From an uncultured Marvinbryantia sp. (GTDB taxonomy: Bacteria; Bacillota; Clostridia; Lachnospirales; Lachnospiraceae), in assembly GCA_934373455.1 (NCBI GenBank), contig CAKRON010000002.1, forward strand, positions 4,225-68,224: DNA of 64,000 bases. The letters are read 5' to 3'. The translations under genes were made by a program, and so were the position numbers. Of this stretch, positions 26,255-38,401 are shown piece by piece. The notes beneath the pieces were generated by a model that was given only the letters and a program-made list of their open reading frames with translations, made no database searches and was not told where the DNA came from. Positions within the stretch are counted from its first letter, which is position 1. The number at the start of each line of letters is the position of its first letter.

Positions 26255-27457
26255 ATGAAGTTAAAGACACGATTATTTATAGCATTTGCGGCAATTTTGA
26301 TCATTCCGATTATGTTGATGACTATGGTTATGCTGACCGTGGGAAACCGCCAGTTTAAGGCATTGGAGCGATATGCCCAGAAGTATCAGACATATCAGGA
26401 AAGCTATAATTCGAATAATTCAGAAGATATAGAGAATATGGATGGGAATCTGCCAGTGGAAGATGCGACAGAGAATGCATCCGGGATTGTGCCGGAGTTT
26501 CGTAACTTTTTATATGATATGGCGGCGATTATTATAATTATTCTGGTAGTTACCGCAGCGATTTTGATGCTGTGGATTTACGCGGGAATCAGTGTTCCGC
26601 TTAATAAGCTGCGTAATGCTACGCATAAGATTGCAGAAGGTAATCTGAATTTTACTATGGAAGTGACCGGTGAGGATGAGATCAGTGATCTGTGCCGGGA
26701 TTTTGAGGAAATGAGAAAGCGTCTGTTGGAAAGTACAGAGCAGAAGCTGGAATACGATCAGGAAAGTAAGGAATTGATCAGCAATATTTCCCATGATTTG
26801 AAGACGCCTCTGACAGCGATCAAAGGATATGTGGAAGGAATTATGGACGGAGTGGCTGATACTCCGGAGAAGATGGACCGCTATATCCGGACGATTTACA
26901 ATAAAACAAATGACATGGACAGATTGATTAATGAGCTGAACTTTTACTCTAAGATTGAAGCGAATCGTATTCCGTATACATTCAGTAAGATTAATGTGAA
27001 GGATTATTTTGAAGACTGTGTAGAAGAAATGGGCATTGAGCTGGAATCAAAAGGCTTTGCTTTTTCATACAAGAATGAAGTAGAAGATGATGTTGAAGTG
27101 ATTGCAGATGCGGAGCAGATCAAGAGAGTCATCAACAACATTATCAGCAATTCAGTAAAATACATGGACAAGAGTGCCCCGAAGATTGATATACGGGTCA
27201 AAGATGTAGGTGACTTTGTACAGATAGAGATCGAAGATAACGGCCGCGGCATAGGAACTAAGGAACTGCCGAATATCTTTGAGCGTTTTTATCGTGCAGA
27301 TGCGTCCCGTCATTCAGCCGGAGGAAGCGGTATAGGACTGTCTATTGTGAAAAAGATCATAGAAGACCATGGCGGTAAGATCTGGGCCAGCAGCACGCTG
27401 GGAAAGGGAACTGTTATGTACTTTGTATTAAGAAAATATCAGGAGGTGCTGATCTAA
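26255..27457 (+). CDS. Membrane sensor histidine kinase
   Basis: 400-residue two-component kinase. Transmembrane segments lie at ~8-29 and ~89-112 with a ~60-residue outside loop. A HAMP linker (~110-165, GISVPLNKLRNATHKIAEGNLNFTM) leads to the HisKA domain with phospho-acceptor His180 in SNISHDLKTPLTAIKGYVEG. The HATPase_c domain shows the N box (INNIISNSVKYM), DNGRGIG and GGSGIGLSIVKKIIEDHGGKIW. Stop and next start share a base (TAATG), so it is translationally coupled to its response regulator. Signal unknown. Confidence 0.95.
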   Translation: MKLKTRLFIAFAAILIIPIMLMTMVMLTVGNRQFKALERYAQKYQTYQESYNSNNSEDIENMDGNLPVEDATENASGIVPEFRNFLYDMAAIIIIILVVTAAILMLWIYAGISVPLNKLRNATHKIAEGNLNFTMEVTGEDEISDLCRDFEEMRKRLLESTEQKLEYDQESKELISNISHDLKTPLTAIKGYVEGIMDGVADTPEKMDRYIRTIYNKTNDMDRLINELNFYSKIEANRIPYTFSKINVKDYFEDCVEEMGIELESKGFAFSYKNEVEDDVEVIADAEQIKRVINNIISNSVKYMDKSAPKIDIRVKDVGDFVQIEIEDNGRGIGTKELPNIFERFYRADASRHSAGGSGIGLSIVKKIIEDHGGKIWASSTLGKGTVMYFVLRKYQEVLI

Positions 27458-28146
27458 TGAGTAAGATTTTAATTGTAGAAGACGAAGAAAGTATTGCGGA
27501 GCTGGAGAAGGATTATCTGGAACTCAGCGGTTTTGAAGTGGAGACAGAGAAAGACGGAAATTTAGGTCTGGAAAGAGCGCTGGCGGATGATTTTGATTTG
27601 TTGATTCTGGATCTGATGCTCCCAGGTGCAGATGGATTTGAGATCTGTAAAAAAGTCAGAGAAGTAAAGAATCTTCCGATTCTTATGGTATCAGCGAAGA
27701 AGGATGACATTGACAAGATTCGTGGTCTTGGTATGGGCGCAGATGATTATATGACTAAGCCGTTCAGCCCAAGTGAATTGGTGGCCAGGGTAAAGGCACA
27801 TCTTGCCCGTTATCAGAGGCTGGTGAATTCCAACGTAAAAGAAAATGACATTGTGGAGATTCGTGGAATCAAGATCGATAAGACTGCCAGAAGAGTCTGG
27901 ATCAATGGAGAAGAAAAGAACTTTACGACAAAAGAGTTTGATTTGCTGACTTTCCTTGCAGAGAATCCGAATCATGTATTCACCAAGGAAGAACTGTTCC
28001 GTGAGATATGGGATATGGAATCCATAGGTGACATAGCGACAGTAACGGTGCACATCAAGAAACTTCGTGAGAAAATCGAATTTGATACAGCAAAGCCACA
28101 GTATATTGAGACAATATGGGGCGTGGGATATCGTTTTAAAGTGTAG
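27457..28146 (+). CDS. OmpR-family response regulator
   Basis: 229-residue cytoplasmic regulator paired with the upstream kinase. The receiver domain (1-115) has the acidic pair near residues 9-10, phospho-acceptor Asp52 in LLILDLMLPGADGFE and the conserved Lys in MTKPFSPSELVARV. The C-terminal winged helix (~130-229) shows KEFDLLTFLAENPNHVFTKEELFREIW and TVTVHIKKLREKI, ending YIETIWGVGYRFKV. Target genes are unknown. Confidence 0.96.
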   Translation: MSKILIVEDEESIAELEKDYLELSGFEVETEKDGNLGLERALADDFDLLILDLMLPGADGFEICKKVREVKNLPILMVSAKKDDIDKIRGLGMGADDYMTKPFSPSELVARVKAHLARYQRLVNSNVKENDIVEIRGIKIDKTARRVWINGEEKNFTTKEFDLLTFLAENPNHVFTKEELFREIWDMESIGDIATVTVHIKKLREKIEFDTAKPQYIETIWGVGYRFKV

Positions 28147-28170
28147 TGTACAAGAAGACGGGAGGTTGTT

Positions 28171-29868
28171 ATGTCGAGGACGGTAGGTATTGGGATACAA
28201 GATTTTGAGAAAATAAGAGAAAATAACTACTTTTATGTGGATAAGACCTCTTTTATAAAAGAATGGTGGGAGAGCGGAGATGATGTAACATTAATCACCC
28301 GTCCACGTCGATTTGGAAAAACACTGAATATGAGTATGCTGGAAGAGTTTTTTTCTGTAGATTATGCAGATCGTGAAAATTTGTTTGAAGATCTGTCTAT
28401 TTGGAAAGAAGGAAAATATAGGGAATTACAGGGAACATATCCGGTGATCAGCCTGTCTTTTGCAAGAGTTAAAGAGACAAATTATGTGGATACCAGGGAA
28501 CGGATTTGTCAGATTATCAGAAATTTATATATTAAATTTTCTTTTTTGAAAGACAGTGACGTATTGGAAGCAGCAGACAGGGCTTATTTTGAAAGAATTT
28601 TAGCAAACACGGTAAGTAATGCAGATCTGACGGCTGCAATTTATCAGCTCTCATGTTATTTATACCGCTATTATGGAAAAAAAGTGATTATTCTTTTGGA
28701 TGAATATGATACGCCGATGCAGGAAGCCTATGTACATGAATACTGGAAAGATCTTGTAAGTCTGACCAGAAGCATGTTTAATTCTGCGTTCAAGACGAAC
28801 CCATGGCTGGAACGGGCGATTATGACTGGAATTACACGAGTCAGCAAAGAATCTGTGTTTTCCGACTTGAATAATCTAAAAGTAGTGACAACTACATCTG
28901 AAGAATATGCTCATTCTTTTGGATTTACAGAAATGGAAGTATACTGTGCGCTGAAGGAATATGGATTAGAAGAGAAGAGTTCGGAAGTGAAACGATGGTA
29001 TGATGGGTTTATCTTTGGAAGTCAGAAAGATATCTATAATCCATGGTCTATTTTGAACTATTTGGATACAGGGCGGTTGTCAGCATACTGGGCGAATACC
29101 AGTTCCAATAGTCTGGTCGGAAAGCTTCTACAGGAAGGAAACCGAAAGATTAAAGAAAAGTTTGAAGCATTACTTCAGGGAAATGCGATATGGACAACTG
29201 TGGAAGAGCAGATTGTATACAATCTGCTGGATAATGACGAGTCAGCGATCTGGAGTCTTTTGCTGGCCAGTGGTTATCTGAAAGTTCTGGATTATGAACG
29301 TGAAGAAGTTCTGGAATGTACAGAAGAAGCAGAATATAAGCTTACACTCACCAATTATGAAGTAGAGCGCATGTTTTACAGTATGGTAAGAGGATGGTTT
29401 CAGGATTCAAGAGCAGATTATAATGATTTTGTGCAGGCATTGTTGGCAGGAGACCGAAAAGCAATGAATGCATATATGAACCGGGTGGCGTTGAATACAT
29501 TCAGTTATTTTGATACCGGGAACCGTCCTTCCGGAGAAGAACCGGAACGTTTTTATCATGGTTTTGTATTAGGCTTGATTGTAGATTTACAGAACAGATA
29601 TACGATTACCTCAAACAGAGAAAGTGGGTTTGGCAGATATGATGTGATGCTGGAACCTAAAAATGTGCACAAAGATGATGCCATACTACTAGAGTTTAAA
29701 GTATATGATCCAGATGGAGAGAAAACGTTACAAGATACTGTGGAGGATGCTTTGAAGCAGATTGACGAAAAGAAATATGCAGCGGAATTGCTTTGTAAAG
29801 GTGTCCCGCAGGAAAATATCAGAAAGTATGGATTTGCATTTTGCGGAAAAAATGTATTAATTGGATAA
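28171..29868 (+). CDS. AAA-ATPase-like protein with C-terminal PD-(D/E)XK nuclease-like domain
   Basis: 565-residue protein of the abundant gut-bacterial family combining an AAA-ATPase-like domain (PF09820 type) with a PD-(D/E)XK nuclease domain (PF08011/DUF1703 type). N-terminal family start is GIQDFEKIRENNYFYVDKTSFIKEWW; Walker A-like TRPRRFGKTLNMSML (~44-58); Walker B-like KKVIILLDEYDTPM (~170). The nuclease-like end shows GRYDVMLEP and AILLEFKVYD, giving the D...ExK pattern. Biological role is not established for this family; mobile-element or defence links have been suggested but are not shown here. GGGAGG precedes the ATG. Confidence 0.85.
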   Translation: MSRTVGIGIQDFEKIRENNYFYVDKTSFIKEWWESGDDVTLITRPRRFGKTLNMSMLEEFFSVDYADRENLFEDLSIWKEGKYRELQGTYPVISLSFARVKETNYVDTRERICQIIRNLYIKFSFLKDSDVLEAADRAYFERILANTVSNADLTAAIYQLSCYLYRYYGKKVIILLDEYDTPMQEAYVHEYWKDLVSLTRSMFNSAFKTNPWLERAIMTGITRVSKESVFSDLNNLKVVTTTSEEYAHSFGFTEMEVYCALKEYGLEEKSSEVKRWYDGFIFGSQKDIYNPWSILNYLDTGRLSAYWANTSSNSLVGKLLQEGNRKIKEKFEALLQGNAIWTTVEEQIVYNLLDNDESAIWSLLLASGYLKVLDYEREEVLECTEEAEYKLTLTNYEVERMFYSMVRGWFQDSRADYNDFVQALLAGDRKAMNAYMNRVALNTFSYFDTGNRPSGEEPERFYHGFVLGLIVDLQNRYTITSNRESGFGRYDVMLEPKNVHKDDAILLEFKVYDPDGEKTLQDTVEDALKQIDEKKYAAELLCKGVPQENIRKYGFAFCGKNVLIG

Positions 29869-29893
29869 GAGAAAAAGAGAGGTTGCAACTCTC

Positions 29894-29940
29894 AAAGGCA
29901 GTGATTTCATATAAATTATGGAATCGCTGCCTTTTTTGCA
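29894..29940. terminator. Bidirectional terminator overlapping the lacI-type stop
   Basis: AAAGGCAGTGATTTCATA pairs with TATGGAATCGCTGCCTTT with G-T mismatches, flanked by T runs on both strands. It serves the nuclease-like gene on plus and the convergent LacI gene on minus, whose last codons lie inside it. Confidence 0.75.
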
Positions 29941-30968
29941 TCTAAAGCCGGTACCGTACCAGTGGTACCTTCGTCATATATCATAACCGGAAGGATAACT
30001 GATTCTGCCGGGGCTTTTGGGTTCTTCATACGTCGAAGCAAAAGCTCCACCGCTGTATCAGCCATATTTTTATCCGGTGGTGCGGAAATACTGGTCAGTG
30101 GAAGAAGATAAGGCTGCATCTGTCGCAGGTAGTCAAAGCTGATGACAGAAATATCTTCCGGTACACGATAGCCGTTTTTTAAAAGAAAATTCATAACAGA
30201 ATAAGTTCTGGTATCATTAAAACCAACAATAGCCGTGTAATCAACAGGAAAAAGAACAGATTCCAAATTGCCATAGTAAATCGCATCTACCACCAGAGTA
30301 TGAGAAAGCATACGTACCTGGCTTGTATCAATTCCTGCATCGGAAATAGCCTGAAGAAATCCATTATAACGTAAAATCTGTGACTGGTTTGTCTGAGGTC
30401 CTGCCAGGAATAGAAAACGGCGATGCCCTTCGCTGGCTAATCTTTGACCCGCCAGATATCCTCCCTGATAGTCATCACAGCGCACAACATCATTCGAATT
30501 CTTCTCTGTCTCACGGTCGATCAGGACGAGAGGAATGTGATTCTGATTAATGATATCAACGTCTTTGGTACTGTCGATTTTCGGAAACAAAAAAATACCG
30601 CTGACATTATAAGAAAGTGCCAGGCTTAAGGCATTTTCCACATAATTCTCTTCAAACTGTGAGCAAAGAATAAATAAGTGATAATCATATGCCCGAAGCT
30701 TTATTGATATCTGAGAGATCATATCAGAGTAGTGTGGATTTTGAATATCTTCGATGATAACTGCGATCAGATTCGTATGACCGGAACGCAAAGATGAAGC
30801 CATAATGTTGCGCATATAGCCTAAATCATCGGCGATCTGATGGATCTTTGCAATTGTTTCCTGAGAAAGTCTGTTATCATTACGCAGTGCACGGGAAACG
30901 GTATTCACAGAGTAACCGCATGCATTTGAAATATCTTTTAATGTAACGCGTCTGTTTGTCTGGCTCAA
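29916..30968 (-). CDS. LacI family transcriptional regulator of the arabino-oligosaccharide locus
   Basis: 350-residue repressor-type regulator. The N-terminal LacI helix-turn-helix is VTLKDISNACGYSVNTVSRALRNDNRLSQETIAKIHQIADDLGY, followed by the hinge and periplasmic-binding-like sensor domain (NLIAVIIEDIQNPHYSDMISQI, PLVLIDRETEKNSNDVVRCDDYQGGYLAGQRL). The frame extends to 31037, but AAGGAGG sits 8 bases before a TTG at 30968, which is taken as the start. Divergent from the ABC/arabinosidase operon, whose promoter carries a LacI-type palindrome, so it very likely controls that operon. The ligand is probably an arabinose-containing sugar (inferred). Confidence 0.9.
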   Translation of the reverse strand: MSQTNRRVTLKDISNACGYSVNTVSRALRNDNRLSQETIAKIHQIADDLGYMRNIMASSLRSGHTNLIAVIIEDIQNPHYSDMISQISIKLRAYDYHLFILCSQFEENYVENALSLALSYNVSGIFLFPKIDSTKDVDIINQNHIPLVLIDRETEKNSNDVVRCDDYQGGYLAGQRLASEGHRRFLFLAGPQTNQSQILRYNGFLQAISDAGIDTSQVRMLSHTLVVDAIYYGNLESVLFPVDYTAIVGFNDTRTYSVMNFLLKNGYRVPEDISVISFDYLRQMQPYLLPLTSISAPPDKNMADTAVELLLRRMKNPKAPAESVILPVMIYDEGTTGTVPALDAKKAAIP

Positions 30969-31140
30969 ATCGCGATTCCTCCTTCTGATTGAAAAATCAA
31001 GTATTATTCTATAACAGAAAGAGACAAAAATCAACAAGTATCAGAAAGTCGCAGTACTTTCATATATGCAAAAATGTACAAAAAAGCGATAAGAAAACTG
31101 TTGGCTTTTGACAAAATGACGTAAATAAGCAAAAAAACGA

Positions 31141-31172
31141 TTGACAAATTATAGGATTAACGTTAACCTATA
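31141..31172 (+). promoter_or_regulatory. Promoter/operator of the arabino-oligosaccharide operon
   Basis: TTGACA at 31141-31146 is overlapped downstream by a near-palindrome, TATAGGATTAACGTTAACC... (31150-31172), centred on the CpG of TTAACGTTAA. The arms differ by one inserted base. This is the usual form of LacI-family operators. The -10 is weak (TAACCT at 17-bp spacing), so the operator covers the core promoter. Confidence 0.7.
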
Positions 31173-31213
31173 GTTACAAAAAACGTGATACCAAATTAAG
31201 GGAGGAAAAAAAC

Positions 31214-32533
31214 ATGAAAAAGAAATTGCTTGCAGGCGCATTAGCAACAGCAATGGCACTTGGGATGTCTTTTGGTGTAGGAGCAACGGATGATGGATCT
31301 ACACAGGGAACGAATACATTCGTAGATGGCGGTACAGAACTTAGCTTTTGGACATTCCAGGAATTGCACGTAGGCTTCTGGACATCCATGGCAGATGTAT
31401 GGAATGAGCAGAATCCAGACAGACCGATTAACCTGACAGTTACTACAGGAGAATCTCATTCTACTCACAGCAAACTTCTGATTGCCTGCCAGTCAGGTGA
31501 AGGTGCACCGGATATGGCAGATATTGAGATTGGTTACTATGGATCTTTCCTGAAAGACGGATATCTGCTTCCAATCAATGATGCAGTAGAACCATATGAA
31601 GATGATGTGGTTATGTCCCGTGTCAGCATGTATGGCGACAATGAAGGCAACTATTATGGTGTAGACTTCCATCTTGGTGCAACAGTAGCATATTACAACA
31701 TGGACATCATGAATGAAGCTGGTGTTGATCCTGCAGATATCGTTACCTGGGATGATTATGTAGAAGCAGGTAAGACAGTTCTGGAAAAGACAGGAAAACC
31801 AATGTGTGCAGTAGAGACATCTGACCTGTTCTTCCCACAGTGCATGATGCTGGAAAAGAACGCTCAGTACGTAGATGATGAAGGAAATCCAAATCTTGTA
31901 ACAGAAGAGCATGCAGAAGTTATCGATTACATCAGAGAAATGATTAACCTCGGTGTTTGTGAAATCGCTCCAGGCGGTGGATTCCACACAGAAGAATGGT
32001 ATGGTCATCTGAATGATGGCGGTGTTGCTTCCGTAATTATGCCACTGTGGTACATGGGAAGATTTACAGATTACTGTGCAGATCTGGATGGCAAGATGGC
32101 TATTTACCCAATCCCGGTTTGGAACGAAGGCGATGTTCGTGAAGTTCTTCAGGGTGGTACAGGTACATCCGTAATTAAGGGCACAGAAAATGAACAGCTT
32201 GCAAAAGATTTCCTTGCATTTGCAAAATTATCCAAAGAAGGATGTACATATGAATGGAATGAATTAGGATTTGACCCAATTCGTACAGAACTTTGGGATG
32301 ATCCGGAAATTACAGACAACAAAGACAATAAGTTCCTTGCTTACTTCACAACCAATCCATTTGATGTTCTGAAAGCAAACGGAACAGACGTTACAGCACC
32401 AAATATCTCTGGCGCTTACTCAGCAACATACAGCACATTAGTATCTACAACATATTCAAATGCATTTGAAATTTCAGTAGATCAGGATGCTATGGAACTG
32501 CTTCAGGGCGAACAGGATTCCATTATTTACTAA
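31214..32533 (+). CDS. ABC sugar transporter, extracellular substrate-binding protein
   Basis: 439-residue family-1-type solute-binding protein, expected to capture arabino-oligosaccharides outside the membrane. A signal peptide is clear (MKKKLLAGALATAMALGMSF, cleavage near GVGA). The mature part shows the usual start LSFWTFQELHVGFWTSMADVWNEQNPD and GGTGTSVIKGTENEQLAKDFLAFAK. Unlike most Gram-positive binding proteins there is no lipobox cysteine near the signal peptide end. Followed by a hairpin terminator, then the two permease genes. Substrate inferred from the downstream arabinofuranosidases. Confidence 0.9.
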   Translation: MKKKLLAGALATAMALGMSFGVGATDDGSTQGTNTFVDGGTELSFWTFQELHVGFWTSMADVWNEQNPDRPINLTVTTGESHSTHSKLLIACQSGEGAPDMADIEIGYYGSFLKDGYLLPINDAVEPYEDDVVMSRVSMYGDNEGNYYGVDFHLGATVAYYNMDIMNEAGVDPADIVTWDDYVEAGKTVLEKTGKPMCAVETSDLFFPQCMMLEKNAQYVDDEGNPNLVTEEHAEVIDYIREMINLGVCEIAPGGGFHTEEWYGHLNDGGVASVIMPLWYMGRFTDYCADLDGKMAIYPIPVWNEGDVREVLQGGTGTSVIKGTENEQLAKDFLAFAKLSKEGCTYEWNELGFDPIRTELWDDPEITDNKDNKFLAYFTTNPFDVLKANGTDVTAPNISGAYSATYSTLVSTTYSNAFEISVDQDAMELLQGEQDSIIY

Positions 32534-32570
32534 ATCAAACGTCTGATTTACAGGCATAGAACCATTAGGG

Positions 32571-32600
32571 TGCCGCGGGAGGATAACCCGCGGCATTTTT
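32571..32600 (+). terminator. Intra-operon terminator after the binding protein gene
   Basis: TGCCGCGGG pairs with CCCGCGGCA (7-base loop), followed by TTTTTGAATC. Placed between binding protein and permeases, it would keep binding-protein mRNA in excess, a common arrangement. Confidence 0.85.
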
Positions 32601-32642
32601 GAATCATACGGGGCACTCTCCTATGTGATGAAAGGAGAAAAT

Positions 32643-33551
32643 ATGAAAAAACAAAGTGTGGTAAAGAAATTTTTATATTCACAGAAAGTAGCACCATATG
32701 TATTTGTAATGCCATTTATACTTACATTTGCAATCTTTTTTGCATATTCTATTGTAAGTATGATTCTTATGAGTTTTCAGAAAGTAGCAGGTGCAAATAC
32801 AACATTTATCGGATTAGAAAATTACAAGATACTGACCAATGCAGTATTTCTTAAAAGCTTAAAAAACAGTGTCTTTTATACCATAGTAACCTGTATTATG
32901 ATGATTCCGATTCCTATGGTACTGGCAGCTATGCTGAACAGTAAGCATATGAGAGCAAAAGGAACATTTCGAAGTATTTTATTTATACCGGCACTTACTT
33001 CTGTAGTAGTAGCAGGTGTGGTTTTCCGTTTGATGTTCGGAGAACTGGAAGGATCTTTTATGAACCAGGTTATGAATCTGTTTGGAGTAGAACCGATTAT
33101 CTGGTTGAGAAAGCCGGTTACAGTATGGATTACATTATTCTTCCTTTGCCTGTGGAGATGGACAGGTGTAAATATGATGTATTATCTGTCTGGTTTACAG
33201 CAGATACCGGCAGATCTTTATGAATCAGCTTCTATTGATGGAGCAACAGGAATGCAGCAGCTTCGTTATATCACGATTCCACTGCTGAAACCAACGACAA
33301 TCTATGTATTGACCATTTCCATTTTTGGTGGTATGGCGATGTTTTCAGAAAGTTATATGTTATTTAATGGAAACAAATCCCCGAATAATGTGGCAACCAC
33401 ATTGGTTGGTATGTTGTACAGAATGGGATTTGAACAGAATCAGCTTGGTATTGCCAGTGCAATAGGTGTAATTTTCCTTTTGATCGTTCTGGCAGTCAAT
33501 GTGATTCAGCTGCGTATTAACGGTACAATTGGAAGCAAGAAGGGGGAATAA
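32643..33551 (+). CDS. ABC sugar transporter permease (MalF/AraP type)
   Basis: 302-residue inner-membrane permease with six hydrophobic segments. The EAA-loop signature is seen in IPADLYESASIDGATGMQQLRYITIPLLKP. ATG at 32643 is chosen because AAAGGAG lies just upstream; an in-frame ATG 18 bases earlier lacks one. Works with the following permease; no ATPase gene is in the locus, so a shared MsmK-type ATPase elsewhere is expected (inference). Confidence 0.93.
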   Translation: MKKQSVVKKFLYSQKVAPYVFVMPFILTFAIFFAYSIVSMILMSFQKVAGANTTFIGLENYKILTNAVFLKSLKNSVFYTIVTCIMMIPIPMVLAAMLNSKHMRAKGTFRSILFIPALTSVVVAGVVFRLMFGELEGSFMNQVMNLFGVEPIIWLRKPVTVWITLFFLCLWRWTGVNMMYYLSGLQQIPADLYESASIDGATGMQQLRYITIPLLKPTTIYVLTISIFGGMAMFSESYMLFNGNKSPNNVATTLVGMLYRMGFEQNQLGIASAIGVIFLLIVLAVNVIQLRINGTIGSKKGE

Positions 33552-33554
33552 ACA

Positions 33555-34397
33555 ATGTCAATGACAAAAAAATCGAGAATCTTTACAGTATGTTTATTTA
33601 TCTTCTTTATTTTGATTGCAGTGATTACACTGTTACCACTGGCACTTTTGGCAGTATCATCCCTGCGTCCGGGTTCTGACCTGATGCGTTATGGATTGAA
33701 TTTCTCCATTGATTGGGCAAATGCAAATCTGAATGAATATAAGATGTTATTCAGTGGACAGAATGCATATTTCACCTGGTATAAGAATAGCCTGATCATC
33801 ACCGTTGTACAGGTAGGACTGGCATTATTTCTCAGTGCCTGTGTAGGATATGGGTTTGCCATGTATGATTTTAAAGGAAAAAATATCTTATTCCTTTGTG
33901 TATTGCTTGTTATGATGGTTCCGACAGAAGTTATATTACTTCCATTGTATCGTCTGATTGTAAAGATGAAATTGATCAATAATATGTGGGGAATTATCCT
34001 TCCGTATCTGGTTGTACCGATGCTGGTATTTTTCTTCCGACAATATTTGTCAGGTATTCCGAAGGATTTCCTGGATGCAGCCCGTGTGGATGGCTGTACC
34101 GAGTATGGGATCTTTTTCAAAATTATGATTCCTTTGATGAAACCATCTTTTGCGGCAATGGGTATTTATCAGGGAATGCAGAGTTGGAATAACTTCCTGT
34201 GGCCAATGGTTGTGACAAATTCGATAGACAAGATTACACTTCCTGTCGGATTACAGAGTTTGTTATCACCATATGGAAATAATTACGACATCCTGATTGC
34301 GGGATCCTGTTTTGCGATTATACCGATTTTGATTTTATTTATCTGTTTCCAGAGATACTTTATCGAAGGTATGACAGCCGGAGGTGTAAAGGGCTAG
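33555..34397 (+). CDS. ABC sugar transporter permease (MalG/AraQ type)
   Basis: 280-residue permease partner. Six membrane segments; the EAA-loop is seen in IPKDFLDAARVDGCTEYGIFFKIMIPLMKP. The C-terminus ends QRYFIEGMTAGGVKG, the standard ending of this family. Four bases separate it from the first permease. Confidence 0.94.
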   Translation: MSMTKKSRIFTVCLFIFFILIAVITLLPLALLAVSSLRPGSDLMRYGLNFSIDWANANLNEYKMLFSGQNAYFTWYKNSLIITVVQVGLALFLSACVGYGFAMYDFKGKNILFLCVLLVMMVPTEVILLPLYRLIVKMKLINNMWGIILPYLVVPMLVFFFRQYLSGIPKDFLDAARVDGCTEYGIFFKIMIPLMKPSFAAMGIYQGMQSWNNFLWPMVVTNSIDKITLPVGLQSLLSPYGNNYDILIAGSCFAIIPILILFICFQRYFIEGMTAGGVKG

Positions 34398-34409
34398 AAA
34401 GGAGATATC

Positions 34410-37435
<3,026 letters not shown>

Positions 37436-37453
37436 GATATCCGGGAGGCAAAA

Positions 37454-38401
37454 ATGAGTCAGGAATTAGAATATAACAAACCATGGATTTTACAGAGAGC
37501 AGATCCGTATGTGTATAAGCATACAGATGGCACATATTATTTTACGGCATCCATTCCGGCTTATGATGGAATTGTACTCAGACATAGTGACACACTGGCA
37601 GGCTTAAAAAACGCAGAAGAAGTCAGGGTGTGGCAAAAACATGATAAAGGGATTATGAGTGAACATATCTGGGCACCGGAGCTGCATTATCTGGATGGCA
37701 AGTGGTACATCTATTATGCCGGTGGCGATATAGATGATGTTTGGGCGATCAGACCTTATATTCTGGAATGTGCAGATCAGGATCCTATGACAGGGAACTG
37801 GGTGGAAAAAGGTAAAATGAGCCGGGCAGAAGATGATGAATTTTCATTTGAGGCATTCTCACTGGATGGTACGGTATTTGAAAATCGTGGAAAACACTAT
37901 TATATATGGGCAGAAAAAGTAGGAGTTGGAAAACAGATTTCAAATCTCTATATTGCTGAAATGGAAAATCCCTGTAAGTTGAAAACAGTGCAGGTATTGT
38001 TGACAACACCGGATTATGACTGGGAAAGAATTGGTTTTTGGGTAAATGAAGGTCCGGCTGTCATACATCACGATGGAAAGATTTATATGACATATTCTGC
38101 TTCGGAAACAGGTGCAGCATATTGTATGGGTATGTTAAGTATATCGGAAGATGCCGACCTGTTGGATCCTGCTATGTGGAAAAAGGAACGTTACCCGGTA
38201 TTAGAGACCAATGCAGAAAAAGGCATCTATGGACCGGGACACAATTCCTTTACAGAAGATGAGCAGGGAAATCCGATTATGGTATATCATGCCAGAACGG
38301 AAGAAAAGATAGAAGGCAATCCATTATATAATCCAAATCGTCATGCGATGCTGATGAAACTCACATGGGGAGAGGATGGAAGACCAGTCTTTAAGTATTA
38401 G
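37454..38401 (+). CDS. Glycoside hydrolase family 43 (arabinosidase/xylosidase type)
   Basis: 315-residue cytoplasmic five-bladed beta-propeller hydrolase. Likely catalytic residues: base Asp in LQRADPYVYK (~residue 17), the second Asp in EAFSLDGTVFE, and acid Glu in GFWVNEGPAVIHHDGKIYMTYSAS. HIWAPELHYLDGKWYIYYAGG and IYGPGHNSFTEDEQGNPIMVYHAR are typical. Last gene of the arabino-oligosaccharide operon; its final 11 bases overlap the convergent TSUP gene. Confidence 0.92.
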   Translation: MSQELEYNKPWILQRADPYVYKHTDGTYYFTASIPAYDGIVLRHSDTLAGLKNAEEVRVWQKHDKGIMSEHIWAPELHYLDGKWYIYYAGGDIDDVWAIRPYILECADQDPMTGNWVEKGKMSRAEDDEFSFEAFSLDGTVFENRGKHYYIWAEKVGVGKQISNLYIAEMENPCKLKTVQVLLTTPDYDWERIGFWVNEGPAVIHHDGKIYMTYSASETGAAYCMGMLSISEDADLLDPAMWKKERYPVLETNAEKGIYGPGHNSFTEDEQGNPIMVYHARTEEKIEGNPLYNPNRHAMLMKLTWGEDGRPVFKY

